DNA from: CAXMRP01 sp965216515
Lineage (GTDB): Bacteria; Pseudomonadota; Alphaproteobacteria; Rhizobiales; Afifellaceae
Reading direction: 5' to 3'
Length of the DNA: 64,000 nucleotides
Assembly: GCA_965216515.1 (NCBI GenBank)
Contig: OZ244173.1
Location: 2,852,001 to 2,916,000 of the forward strand
Below the pieces are notes generated by a model that made no database searches, was not told where the DNA came from, and saw only the letters and a list, made by a program, of their open reading frames with translations. This document shows positions 15,463 to 24,484 of this stretch, in pieces. The position numbers and the translations under genes were made by a program. The number at the start of each line of letters is the position of its first letter. Positions within the stretch are counted from its first letter, which is position 1.

Positions 15463-18456
15463 CTAGTGCGCCTCGTCCCAATTGTCGGCGGCCCGGGCAT
15501 CGACCTTGAGCGGAACCGCCAGCTTCAACGCCGGTTCGGCGGCTTTTTCCATGACATCGCAAACAACCGGAATGGTCTTTTTGATCTGGCTGTCCGGAAC
15601 TTCGAAGATCAACTCGTCATGAACCTGTAGCAGCATCCTGGCGTCCAGTCCTGCATCGGCAAGGGCGGAATCCATGCGTACCATTGCGCGACGGATGATA
15701 TCTGCGGCTGAACCCTGAATCGGCGCGTTGATGGCGGCGCGCTCATTGAATGCGCGAACATTGGGTTGGCTGGACTTGATATCGGGGTAGTGCGCCCGGC
15801 GGCCGAAGATTGTTTCGACATAACCATGCGCGCGGCAAAATGCCTTCGTCTCGTCCATATAGGCGCGGATTCCGGGGAAGCGCTCAAAATAGGTCTTGAT
15901 ATAGTCGGCCGCCTCGGAGCGCTCGATACCGAGCTGATTGGCGAGGCCGAACGCGGAAATCCCGTAGATGATGCCGAAATTGATCGCCTTGGCCCGCCTG
16001 CGCACCATGGGATCCATCTCCGGGATGGGCACGCCGAACATTTCAGACGCTGTCATGGCGTGGATGTCCAGGCCGTCGGCAAATGCCTGCTTCAGGGCGG
16101 CGATGTCGGCGATGTGGGCAAGCACCCTCAGTTCGATCTGGGAATAGTCGGCGGAGACCAGCTTCATGCCCTTTTCGGCGATGAAGGCGGTTCGGATCTG
16201 CCGGCCTTCCATCGTGCGGATGGGAATGTTTTGCAGGTTGGGATCGGATGAGGACAGCCGCCCGGTGGTCGTGGCCGCCAACGCATAGGATGTGTGGACG
16301 CGGCCTGTCTCCGGATTGATGAATTCCGGCAGCGCGTCGGTGTAGGTGGATTTGAGCTTGGTAAGTTGCCGCCAGTCGACCACCTTGCGCGGCAGTTCAT
16401 GGCCTTCGGCGGCGAGATCCTCCAGCGTCTTGGCGTCGGTCGACCACTGGCCGGTTTTTGTTTTCCGGCCGCCGGGAATGCCCATCGTGTCGAAGAGGAT
16501 TCCGCCGAGTTGTTTCGGCGATCCGACATTGAACGGTTCACCGGCAAGAGCGTGGATCTCTGCCTCGATCGCTGCCGCGCTTTGCGCGAAGGCACCGGAC
16601 AGCCGGGACAGGATCTGCCTGTCGACCTTGATTCCGTGACGTTCCATGCGGGCAAGCACCGGCACCATGGGACGCTCCAGGCGTTCATAGACGGCGGTCA
16701 TGCGGTCGGCAGCCAGCCGTGGCTTGAGCGTCTGCCACAGCCGCAGCGTCACATCGGCGTCCTCGGCGGCATAGGCGGTTGCCTTGTCGATCGCCACCTT
16801 GTCGAAGGTGACCCTGGTCTTGCCGCTGCCGGCCACGTCCTTGAACGGAATCGGTGTGTGACCGAGAAAGGTCTCCGACAGCCGGTCCATGCCGTGGGTC
16901 GACTTGCCGGCGTCGAGCGAATAGGCGATCAGCATCGTGTCATCGTAGGGGGCAATCTCGATCCCGTATCGCGACAGCAGAAGCCAGTCGTATTTCAGGT
17001 TTTGTGCCACCTTCAAAACCGCCGGGTCTTCCAGCAGCGGTTTCAGCGCCGCGGTCGCCTCCTCCAGCGGGATCTGGCCGTCGGCCAGCGTGCCACCCTC
17101 GCTGTGGGAGAGCAGGTCTTCATCGCCGGTGCGATGACCCAGCGGCACGTAGCAGGCCTGCACATGCCCCTCATCCGATGCAACCGCCAGCGACACGCCG
17201 CACAGATCCGCCTGCATCGGATCGAGGCTGGTCGTCTCGGTGTCGACGGCAAACACACCGGCTTCCCGGCATGCGGCGATCCAGCCGTCAAGCGCATCCC
17301 GTGTGCGGACGCATTCATAGGCCGATCGGTCGATTTTCGTATCGGCCGCCGCCTTCATCTGCGCCGCGGCAAGATCGCCAGGCGTTCCCAGATATCCGCG
17401 CTCGCCCGCACCGCGGTCCTCGCCCCTGCCGCCGGAATCGGCGTCCAGGTCCGGGCCATGGGCCTGTCCTTTCGCGTCGCCCCAGCCCGTGACCTCCAAC
17501 TCCGCGGGTTCGATTTCAGCCGCATCGGCCCCGGTCGCCTCGGCGACACGGCGGGTCAAGGTGTTGAACTCCATCGCCTTGCAGAAGGCGATGGCGCGAC
17601 CTCCGTCGATCGTCGTGACCGCCAGATCTTCGATCGGAACCTCGACCGGCACATCCCGGTCCAGCGTCACAAGCTGCTTTGACACCCGCGCCAGATCGGC
17701 ATGCGCGATGAGGTTCTCACGCCGTTTCTGCTGCTTGATCTCGCCCGCCCGGTCGAGGATACCGTCAAGCGATCCATATTCATCGAGAAGCTGCGCCGCC
17801 GTCTTCGGTCCGATACCCGGCACACCGGGGACATTGTCTGTGCTGTCGCCGGCGAGCGCCTGGAGATCGATCATCATATCCGGATCGACACCGTATTTCT
17901 CGCGCACGAAGTCGGCGCCCATCACCCGGTTTTTCATCGTATCGATCATCGTGACATCGTCGTTGACGAGCTGCATCAGGTCCTTGTCCGATGAAACGAT
18001 GGTGACCCGGCCGCCGGCCGCATGGGCCTGGGCGGCATAGGTGGCGATCAGATCGTCCGCCTCATATCCCTCCAGTTCCAGACAGGGCGTCGAAAAGGCC
18101 CGTGTCGCCTTGCGGATCAGGCCGAATTGCGGAACCAGGTCTTCCGGCGGCGGTGGCCGGTTGGCCTTGTAGTCCTTGTAGATCGCGTTGCGGAACGTCT
18201 TCGATGAATAGTCAAACACCACGCCGAAATGGGTCGGCTCGTCGCCCTTTTCCGGTGTTGGCCCTTCTTGAAGGAGTTTCCACAGCATGTTGCAGAAGCC
18301 GGCCACCGCGCCGACCGGCAGGCCGTCGGACTTGCGGGTGAGCGGCGGCAGCGCGTGAAACGCGCGGAAGATGAACGACGAGCCGTCGACCAGAATGACG
18401 TGGTCGCCGGGCTTCAGCGCCGCTCCGGCGGTGTTGGGATCTGTTTGCTTTGCCAT
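15463..18456 (-). CDS. polA: DNA polymerase I
   Basis: A full-length protein of 997 residues with three domains. The 5'-3' exonuclease spans about residues 20-290 (VILVDGSSFIFRAFHALPP, VPGVPGIGPKTAAQLL). The 3'-5' proofreading exonuclease spans about 385-570 with VDTETTSLDP, so the acidic catalytic residues are present. The family A polymerase spans about 600-997 with DYSQIELRVLAHIA and QVHDELIFEVP. It joins Okazaki fragments and fills repair gaps. Residues about 320-370 are a Gly/Asp-rich linker of low complexity. The start is 133 bp from the divergent TauE gene. Confidence 0.97.
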   Translation of the reverse strand: MAKQTDPNTAGAALKPGDHVILVDGSSFIFRAFHALPPLTRKSDGLPVGAVAGFCNMLWKLLQEGPTPEKGDEPTHFGVVFDYSSKTFRNAIYKDYKANRPPPPEDLVPQFGLIRKATRAFSTPCLELEGYEADDLIATYAAQAHAAGGRVTIVSSDKDLMQLVNDDVTMIDTMKNRVMGADFVREKYGVDPDMMIDLQALAGDSTDNVPGVPGIGPKTAAQLLDEYGSLDGILDRAGEIKQQKRRENLIAHADLARVSKQLVTLDRDVPVEVPIEDLAVTTIDGGRAIAFCKAMEFNTLTRRVAEATGADAAEIEPAELEVTGWGDAKGQAHGPDLDADSGGRGEDRGAGERGYLGTPGDLAAAQMKAAADTKIDRSAYECVRTRDALDGWIAACREAGVFAVDTETTSLDPMQADLCGVSLAVASDEGHVQACYVPLGHRTGDEDLLSHSEGGTLADGQIPLEEATAALKPLLEDPAVLKVAQNLKYDWLLLSRYGIEIAPYDDTMLIAYSLDAGKSTHGMDRLSETFLGHTPIPFKDVAGSGKTRVTFDKVAIDKATAYAAEDADVTLRLWQTLKPRLAADRMTAVYERLERPMVPVLARMERHGIKVDRQILSRLSGAFAQSAAAIEAEIHALAGEPFNVGSPKQLGGILFDTMGIPGGRKTKTGQWSTDAKTLEDLAAEGHELPRKVVDWRQLTKLKSTYTDALPEFINPETGRVHTSYALAATTTGRLSSSDPNLQNIPIRTMEGRQIRTAFIAEKGMKLVSADYSQIELRVLAHIADIAALKQAFADGLDIHAMTASEMFGVPIPEMDPMVRRRAKAINFGIIYGISAFGLANQLGIERSEAADYIKTYFERFPGIRAYMDETKAFCRAHGYVETIFGRRAHYPDIKSSQPNVRAFNERAAINAPIQGSAADIIRRAMVRMDSALADAGLDARMLLQVHDELIFEVPDSQIKKTIPVVCDVMEKAAEPALKLAVPLKVDARAADNWDEAH

Positions 18457-18588
18457 GCCCCGACTTTGGCCCGCGACGGGTCGCGGTTCAAGCGGCGGAT
18501 TCGGGCAGGTCGGGCGTTTGGCCGTTTGGCGCGAAACCCGGATCGGCTATAGGGACCGATCCGACCTTTCTCCGCTCCGGAACCGCCG

Positions 18589-19347
18589 ATGCCGCCGATC
18601 GACCTGAATACCGAAGCCATCGTCATTCTCGCTTCGACCTTCCTTTTGGCCGGCGTGGTCAAGGGCGTTGCCGGCGTCGGCCTGCCGGCGATTTCAGTCG
18701 GGCTTTTGACCGTCGCGTTCGGACTGATGCCGGCGATGGCCCTGATTGTGTTGCCGTCCCTTGCCGGGAATCTCTGGCAGGCATTTGCCGGTCGCGAGCT
18801 GCGAACGGTGGTCGCCCGCATCTGGCCGTTTGAACTTGCCGTCATTGTCGGTGTTCCGATCGGCGGGTTTGCGCTGGTCCGGGTCGATGTCGGATTACTG
18901 TCCGCGCTTCTCGGTTTTCTGCTGATCGCCCACGCGCTGAACGGCCTGTTTCGGCCGCCGGCCATGTTGCCGGCCCGTCATGAGGGCTGGGCCGGGCCGC
19001 TGGCCGGGCTGTTGACGGGCATCCTGGCCGCCATGACCGGGTCTTATTCGGTGCCGGCGATCTTCTATTTTCAGTCCCTGGGTTTTTCGCGTGACCAGTT
19101 GATCCAGGTGCTGGGATTTCATTTCTCCGTCTGCGCCGCGTTGCTGGGCCTCACCCTCGGCGCCTTCGCGCTGATGCCGGCAAGCCTGGTATTGATTTCG
19201 ACCGCGTGCGTCATACCAGCGCTGATCGGAATGGCGATTGGCGGCCAGATGCGTCGGCGTCTGTCGGAGGCGGCGTTTCGCACCCTCTTCAATGTCGCGC
19301 TCCTTTGCCTTGGCATGTTTTTGGCGGCGCGCTGGATTGCCGGCTGA
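18589..19347 (+). CDS. TauE/SafE family sulfite/anion exporter
   Basis: A protein of 252 residues with about seven to eight hydrophobic helices. The family pattern appears as ILASTFLLAGVVKGVAGVGLP at the N-terminus and GLLTGILAAMTGSYSVPAIFY at the start of the second repeat. TauE/SafE permeases export sulfite, sulfoacetate or related organic anions, and the substrate here is not shown. It is divergent from polA and convergent with the acyltransferase gene. Confidence 0.85.
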   Translation: MPPIDLNTEAIVILASTFLLAGVVKGVAGVGLPAISVGLLTVAFGLMPAMALIVLPSLAGNLWQAFAGRELRTVVARIWPFELAVIVGVPIGGFALVRVDVGLLSALLGFLLIAHALNGLFRPPAMLPARHEGWAGPLAGLLTGILAAMTGSYSVPAIFYFQSLGFSRDQLIQVLGFHFSVCAALLGLTLGAFALMPASLVLISTACVIPALIGMAIGGQMRRRLSEAAFRTLFNVALLCLGMFLAARWIAG

Positions 19348-19379
19348 GGCAGGGTCCGTTCGAAGAACCGTGGCGGGTG

Positions 19380-20450
19380 CTACTCTGCCGCCGCCACGGC
19401 CGCGGCGCGATTTGAAAGGGCGTCCGGGCGCCAGGGCCCGTCGATCCGGGCCCAGTCAGGTCGGGCAAACAGAAACCGGCCCTTGCCGCTCCATGCGATC
19501 AGCGCGAACAAAATGACGGGCCCGGCAAGACCGGCAGCCGTGACCAGCGCGCAAATCGCGCCGACATCTGTGATGACGCCAAGTTTGATCAGCACCGTTC
19601 GACTGACGGCCATCGGCAGAAAAAAGGCCAGATAGACGACGATGGAATGGCTCCCCAGCCACGCCAGCCCCTTCTCCAGCGGCCGGGTCGCCGCCAATTT
19701 GGCGACCAGGACCGAAGCGGCGATGACACCGCCGACCCCGGCATAGCCCAACGCCAGATTGACCACAGGCCAGTCGCCAATGCCGGAAAAGATCAGCACG
19801 CCATTGAGGCTAGCCCAGCCGAGCAGGGCTGCCAGCCCGGCTGCCGCGTGCCGGTCCACCCAGTTGGCGGTCGCGAACACTTGGCCGGCAAAGACATAGC
19901 CGGAATAGAAGAACACGAACCGGTTGGCGAATTCGTCGATCAGCATGGATCCGGTATGGATCGGTGCGATCTGCAGGCCGGCCGCGACAAGCCAGACGAT
20001 CGGCCAGGGCACCGGTTTCACCAGCCGGGTCGCCACGAAGAAAAGCGCCAGATGGTAGATGAACCACAAGGTTCCGAACGGCTCGACAAAGCTCTTCAGA
20101 TAGAGCCTCACCATGCCATCCCATCCCAGTTCCGCGGCCAATCCAGGTGCCTTGAATGCGAACTGGATGGTCAGCCACAGTGCGTAGAAATAGGCAAAGT
20201 GCAGCACCTTGCGGTCGAGATAGAGGCGCCATGGCGCGTCGATGCGTGCCGCCAGGAACAGTCCGGCTATCAGGAAGAAGTCCGGCATTCGAAACGGCCG
20301 GGCGAACTCAACGACGGTATGGAGCCATCCTTCGGCATCGAGCGCCGCGCCGACGCCGAGGGTGGAGTGCATCATCACGACCATGACAATGCAGATGCCT
20401 TTGGCAACGTCCACCCAGGCGACCCGGGGGTCACTCAACGCAGTTTTCAT
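19380..20450 (-). CDS. Membrane acyltransferase, acyltransferase-3 family
   Basis: A protein of 356 residues with around ten hydrophobic helices. The N-terminal VDVAKGICIVMVVMMHSTLG and FRMPDFFLIAGLF match the acyltransferase-3 pattern (catalytic His near residue 28). The family O-acylates polysaccharides, lipids or glucans at the membrane, and alphaproteobacterial members of this COG4763-like subgroup are of unknown acceptor. It stands alone, convergent with the TauE gene, with 331 bp before the divergent PBP gene. Confidence 0.8.
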   Translation of the reverse strand: MKTALSDPRVAWVDVAKGICIVMVVMMHSTLGVGAALDAEGWLHTVVEFARPFRMPDFFLIAGLFLAARIDAPWRLYLDRKVLHFAYFYALWLTIQFAFKAPGLAAELGWDGMVRLYLKSFVEPFGTLWFIYHLALFFVATRLVKPVPWPIVWLVAAGLQIAPIHTGSMLIDEFANRFVFFYSGYVFAGQVFATANWVDRHAAAGLAALLGWASLNGVLIFSGIGDWPVVNLALGYAGVGGVIAASVLVAKLAATRPLEKGLAWLGSHSIVVYLAFFLPMAVSRTVLIKLGVITDVGAICALVTAAGLAGPVILFALIAWSGKGRFLFARPDWARIDGPWRPDALSNRAAAVAAAE

Positions 20451-20781
20451 GACGCGATTTCCATCGCAGGATCAGGCTGGAATCAGCCGGATCGTCGGTT
20501 CCTGAGTGCGCTGGCTGGATTCCGATAATCTGGCCGGTCGCGCCCCACACACTTCCTAAGGCCAATAATACATAGCCTGTTTGCCGCGTCTTGCCGGGCA
20601 TGAAGAAAAGGTAAATGCGCCGCGGTTGATTTTAATCGATTTGAAGCGATCGCAAGGCCATCGGGCCGGTCAAGGCCGCTGTTTGCGGCTTCGCAACGAT
20701 TAACGGGGCCTTAAATCGCCAAATTTAGGGTGATAAAGGGGCGCTTTCACGACAGCTCGGAAATTTTGGACATGGCGGGAA
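20451..20781. other. Divergent intergenic region upstream of PBP and acyltransferase genes
   Basis: This 331-bp region becomes AT-rich towards the PBP gene (around 20600-20740). It contains a perfect CtrA-type site (20700-20714) and two GANTC motifs (20480, 20518). No open frame of interest was seen. Confidence 0.6.
20700..20714. promoter_or_regulatory. CtrA-type binding site TTAA-N7-TTAA
   Basis: The sequence TTAACGGGGCCTTAA exactly matches the consensus for the cell-cycle regulator CtrA. It lies 68 bp upstream of the PBP start codon, which is compatible with binding over a promoter. CtrA control is inferred from the motif alone. Confidence 0.55.
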
Positions 20782-22983
20782 ATGGCGAACAAGCGGATTG
20801 AGCCACGCTTCGGATCGGGCGCGCACGGTGCAGATCTGCGCCTGAGCGCCGAGGACCGCACCGCCGGCAGTGCCGGCAGGGCAACCGGCAAAGCCGGCAA
20901 ATCGGTCAACGCCAAAGCCGGCAACGGCAAGAGCGAAGCGCGGAAGACCGGCCGCAAGACGGCAACAGGGCGGACGGGCAAGGGGCCGGCGAAAGCTGCC
21001 GAGACCAGGCGCCGCAACGCCACCAGACGCGGCGCCCGGCGCCGAACCGCGCGTGCCCGGCGGCGGTCGAGGCCGCTGTTGGTGCGGGTCATCCGCGGCG
21101 GCGTTTACTGGGGTTCCGTCGCCGCCTTGTGGGGTTTCATCGCCGCAATCGGCATCATCGCCTATTACGGCCTGCAGTTGCCGCACACTTCCGAATGGAA
21201 GGTTCCGGACCGGCCGCCCAACATCCAGATTGTTTCCGTCGACGGCGCCCTGGTGGCCAATCGCGGTGACACCGGCGGCGAGGCCGTCAGGCTTGAGCAT
21301 CTGCCCAGCTATGTGCCCGACGCGGTGATCGCCATCGAGGACCACCGGTTCCGCCACCATTTCGGACTCGATCCAATCGGTCTGACGCGGGCGATGACCG
21401 CCAATCTGCGCGCCGGGCGGCTTGTTCAGGGCGGTTCGACGCTGACCCAGCAGTTGGCGAAGAACATGTTCCTGACGCCCGAACGGTCGTTTCGGCGGAA
21501 AATCCAGGAGCTGGTGCTCGCCCTGTGGCTGGAAACGGAATACTCCAAGGACGCGATCCTGGAGATGTACCTGAACCGGGTTTACTTCGGCGCTGGCGCC
21601 TATGGTGTCGATGCCGCCGCGCGGCGGTATTACAACAAGTCCGCCAGTCAGCTTGTCCTCCAGGAGGCAGCCGTTCTGGCCGGCCTTTTGCGGGCACCGT
21701 CCTACTATGCGCCCAACCGGCATCCCAAACGGGCCTATTCCCGGTCCGTCCTGGTGCTCGATGCCATGGCGCGGGAGGGTTTCGTGTCGCGCCAGGATGC
21801 GGATGCCGCCAAGTCTCGCGAAGCCCGGGTGGCCTCGCGTCACGTCGCGCGGTCGGAGAGCTATGTCGCCGACTATGTCATGGACCGTCTGCCGTCCTAT
21901 GTCGGCACCCTGGAATCCGACATCATAGTTGAAACCACCATCGATATGGGCCTGCAGCGCGATGCCGAATGGGCGCTGGTGGAGGCTCTGAAGCAGGACG
22001 GCGAGAAATACCGCGTCAGCGAGGGCGCTGTCGTCGCGCTCGACGGGACCGGCGCTGTGCGGGCCATGGTCGGCGGTCGGGACTATGCCAACAGCCAGTT
22101 CAACCGCGCCACCCAGGCAAGACGCCAGCCGGGATCGGCATTCAAGCCCTTCGTCTATATGGCGGCCCTGGAAGCCGGCCTCAATCCGGATTCGGTTCGC
22201 ATCGACGAGCCGATCCGCATCGGCAACTGGACGCCGGAAAACTACAACAAGAAATATGCCGGCCCGGTCACGTTGCGCACGGCACTTTCCCATTCGCTCA
22301 ACACCGTCGCCGCCCGGCTTGCCGCCGAGGTTGGTCCGAAAAACGTCGTTCGGACTGCGCATCGCATGGGGATAAATTCGACGCTGGCCGCCAACGCCTC
22401 CATCGCGCTCGGCACGTCGGAAGTGACCCTGATGGAACTGACGGCCGCCTTTGCGCCGTTCGCCAATGGCGGGCACACGGTATTGCCTTTTGTCATCCGT
22501 TCCATCCGCACGGCGGACGGCCAGATGATCTTCGAGCGCGAGCCGCATTCCCTTGGCCGCGCGATCGATGGCCGGACGCTGGCGATGATGAACGACATGA
22601 TGCAGGAAACATTGTTGACCGGGACTGGCAAGAAAGCCCGAATTCCCGGTTGGCCGGCCGGCGGCAAGACCGGCACCAGCCAGGATTTCCGCGATGCCTG
22701 GTTCGTCGGCTATACGGCCAATCTCGCTGCCGGTGTCTGGCTTGGCAACGATGACAACTCGCCGACGAAACGGGCATCAGGGGGCAATCTCCCGACCCTT
22801 GTCTGGTCTCGCTTCATGCAGACCGCGCACCAGGGCCTGACGCCGATACCGCTTCCCGGCGGCGAATATGTTGCCCAGGCCGGCTACGATCGCCGGCCGG
22901 ACCGCGCCGTCCCGCCGCCGGCCCCGATACGCCGGCGCCCGGCGAATTTTTTCATTCGTCTGTTTGGTCTCGACAGAAGCTGA
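20782..22983 (+). CDS. Class A penicillin-binding protein (PBP1a-like)
   Basis: A protein of 733 residues. A basic, Ala/Gly/Lys-rich cytoplasmic tail of about 105 residues precedes one transmembrane helix (about 110-132). The GT51 glycosyltransferase domain has IAIEDHRFRHHFG (catalytic Glu), GGSTLTQQLAKN and LYLNRVYFG-type motifs. The transpeptidase has nucleophile motif GSAFK (near 451), SLN, and KTGTS (near 628). It polymerises and crosslinks peptidoglycan at the inner membrane's outer face. A CtrA-type site sits upstream. The last 32 bp overlap the convergent YgjP-like gene. Confidence 0.95.
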   Translation: MANKRIEPRFGSGAHGADLRLSAEDRTAGSAGRATGKAGKSVNAKAGNGKSEARKTGRKTATGRTGKGPAKAAETRRRNATRRGARRRTARARRRSRPLLVRVIRGGVYWGSVAALWGFIAAIGIIAYYGLQLPHTSEWKVPDRPPNIQIVSVDGALVANRGDTGGEAVRLEHLPSYVPDAVIAIEDHRFRHHFGLDPIGLTRAMTANLRAGRLVQGGSTLTQQLAKNMFLTPERSFRRKIQELVLALWLETEYSKDAILEMYLNRVYFGAGAYGVDAAARRYYNKSASQLVLQEAAVLAGLLRAPSYYAPNRHPKRAYSRSVLVLDAMAREGFVSRQDADAAKSREARVASRHVARSESYVADYVMDRLPSYVGTLESDIIVETTIDMGLQRDAEWALVEALKQDGEKYRVSEGAVVALDGTGAVRAMVGGRDYANSQFNRATQARRQPGSAFKPFVYMAALEAGLNPDSVRIDEPIRIGNWTPENYNKKYAGPVTLRTALSHSLNTVAARLAAEVGPKNVVRTAHRMGINSTLAANASIALGTSEVTLMELTAAFAPFANGGHTVLPFVIRSIRTADGQMIFEREPHSLGRAIDGRTLAMMNDMMQETLLTGTGKKARIPGWPAGGKTGTSQDFRDAWFVGYTANLAAGVWLGNDDNSPTKRASGGNLPTLVWSRFMQTAHQGLTPIPLPGGEYVAQAGYDRRPDRAVPPPAPIRRRPANFFIRLFGLDRS

Positions 22984-23731
22984 CGTCGCCGTCCGGCGAA
23001 ACGCGCGCGCGCCCGATGGCGTGCAGGCCGGGGCCGTTCGCCGTCAGCCAGGTTCGGGCCCTCTCATGGTCCGGATCGAGTTCGGCGACCAGCCGCCAGA
23101 ATCGCGGTCCGTGGTTCATTTCCCGCAGATGCGCGACCTCATGGGCGACCAGATAGGACAGCACGCCCGGAGGCGCCATTATCAGGCGCCATGAAAACGA
23201 CAGGGTCCGGCGGGCCGAACAGGAGCCCCACCGGCTCGTGGGATCGCCGATTCGCAACGCCCGGTGCCGCACCCCCAACGCCCGGGCGCAGTCAAACACA
23301 GCCGGCTCCAGGTCTTTGCGCGCTTCGCGCCTCAACCAGGCGTGAAGACGGCGGGACAGATGGTTGGGCTCGCCGGGGACAACGATTGCCCGTTCCGCTC
23401 CCGCCACGGCACGGACCAGTCCGCCGCCAGCCCGGTGGCGGATCGTGTGCGGCACGCCGCGCAGCGGAACCGAACATCCCTCGGCAAAGGCGGTTGCAGC
23501 CGGCCGGCTGGCCATGTGGCGGGCAATCCAGCCGGTCTGTTCGGCCAGGAAGGACCGGGCCGCCCTGGTTGGCGTCCCCTCCGGGATCGTAAGCGCCGGA
23601 CCGCCGGTGCGAGTGTCGATCTTGAGGATGATCCGCCGCGCGCGCGAACTGGTGCGCACGGGCACGGAGACCGGCTTTCCGGCAATGACGACGCACAGGG
23701 TATCCGGGTTGCGTTTGAGCGCGATTCGCAT
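22952..23731 (-). CDS. YgjP/DUF45-type metal-dependent hydrolase
   Basis: A protein of 259 residues. The C-terminal half has RWGSCSARRTLSFSWRLIMAP and the zinc motif HEVAHLREMNHGPRFW, the signature of the YgjP-like M48-related family. The N-terminal beta-rich region includes RRIILKIDTR. Family members are presumed zinc peptidases, with biological role unsettled. The ATG at 23731 (MRIALKRNP) is preferred. An upstream ATG at 23797 would add 22 residues of poor quality. It converges on the PBP gene. Confidence 0.85.
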   Translation of the reverse strand: MRIALKRNPDTLCVVIAGKPVSVPVRTSSRARRIILKIDTRTGGPALTIPEGTPTRAARSFLAEQTGWIARHMASRPAATAFAEGCSVPLRGVPHTIRHRAGGGLVRAVAGAERAIVVPGEPNHLSRRLHAWLRREARKDLEPAVFDCARALGVRHRALRIGDPTSRWGSCSARRTLSFSWRLIMAPPGVLSYLVAHEVAHLREMNHGPRFWRLVAELDPDHERARTWLTANGPGLHAIGRARVSPDGDVSFCRDQTDE

Positions 23732-23800
23732 CGACGGATCATGGCCGAGGCGTTGCCTGCGGGAAAGGGGCATGCAACAGGCATTGTCGCCGGACAAACG

Positions 23801-23822
23801 AAAACGGGGCCCGAGGGCCCCG
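23801..23822 (-). terminator. Rho-independent terminator of the DUF2852 gene
   Basis: On the minus strand an 8-bp GC stem (CGGGGCCC paired with GGGCCCCG, 2-base loop) is followed by TTTT. It lies 27 bp after the stop codon of the DUF2852 gene, which is transcribed leftward. Confidence 0.75.
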
Positions 23823-23848
23823 CTTGGATGACTGCGATCGGATTCGCG

Positions 23849-24340
23849 TCAGGACTTTTTCTTGCCCTTGCCGCGCGGTTTTTCGTCGATCACGTCGCCG
23901 CCGTCCTCTTTCGCCGAGAGGCGGCTTTCATAGTTGCTCATGAACCGGTTGAACTCTTCCTGATCCTTCACCCGGCGCAGCTCGCCAAGGAAGGTGTCGA
24001 ATTCCGCCTTCATCTCGTCAAGCTTGCGGCGTTCCTCGTCAAGCCGCTTCAGTTCCGCGTCGCGGTAGTCGTCGAACGCGACATTTCCGGTGCGACCCAT
24101 CGATACGCCGCCGAAGTTGCGGCTGCGGAAGGGCGCGCCACCGCCGGTTGCGGAATGAAACTGCGCTTTGGCGTCGCGGAACATGCGGCCCAGTTCATCG
24201 CCCCAGATAATCCAAGCCAGCATCGCCAGGCCGAGCGGCCAGAAAATCACGAAGCCGAGGATCATCAAGACAATGTTGAACGCGTTCCACCGGCCGCGTG
24301 TGCGCATGCAGGAACCGTTAGCCGTGGCAGTGTGTGTCAT
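23849..24340 (-). CDS. DUF2852 domain membrane protein
   Basis: A protein of 163 residues. A single hydrophobic region of one to two helices (FNIVLMILGFVIFWPLGLAMLAWIIWG) is followed by a soluble charged region with a coiled-coil-like stretch rich in Arg, Glu and Asp (LKRLDEERRKLDEMKAEFDT) and the LRRVKDQEEFNRFM segment typical of DUF2852. The ATG at 24340 has AGGGGAA about 6 bases upstream. Function is unknown, and it is widespread in alphaproteobacteria. A terminator follows, so it is probably monocistronic. Confidence 0.85.
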   Translation of the reverse strand: MTHTATANGSCMRTRGRWNAFNIVLMILGFVIFWPLGLAMLAWIIWGDELGRMFRDAKAQFHSATGGGAPFRSRNFGGVSMGRTGNVAFDDYRDAELKRLDEERRKLDEMKAEFDTFLGELRRVKDQEEFNRFMSNYESRLSAKEDGGDVIDEKPRGKGKKKS

Positions 24341-24484
24341 CAATTTCCCCTGTGGTTGCCGATGCAATTCAGATGGGAACTGAAATTTGGTGATTCAAGA
24401 TTTTGCCGACCGATTTTGCCGACAATCGGAAAAAGGTAATTAAATCAAGCTATTGTGGAGTGCGGTTTTTGTGCCGAAATCGGA

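Noticed and set aside
16294..17682. Long plus-strand open frame of 462 codons over polA
   Set aside because: It is the antisense shadow of polA, whose motifs are complete. High GC creates such frames, and the product is Arg/His-rich without domains.
20725..22548. Open frame of 607 codons on the minus strand opposite the PBP gene
   Set aside because: The plus strand has all class A PBP motifs. The minus frame has none.
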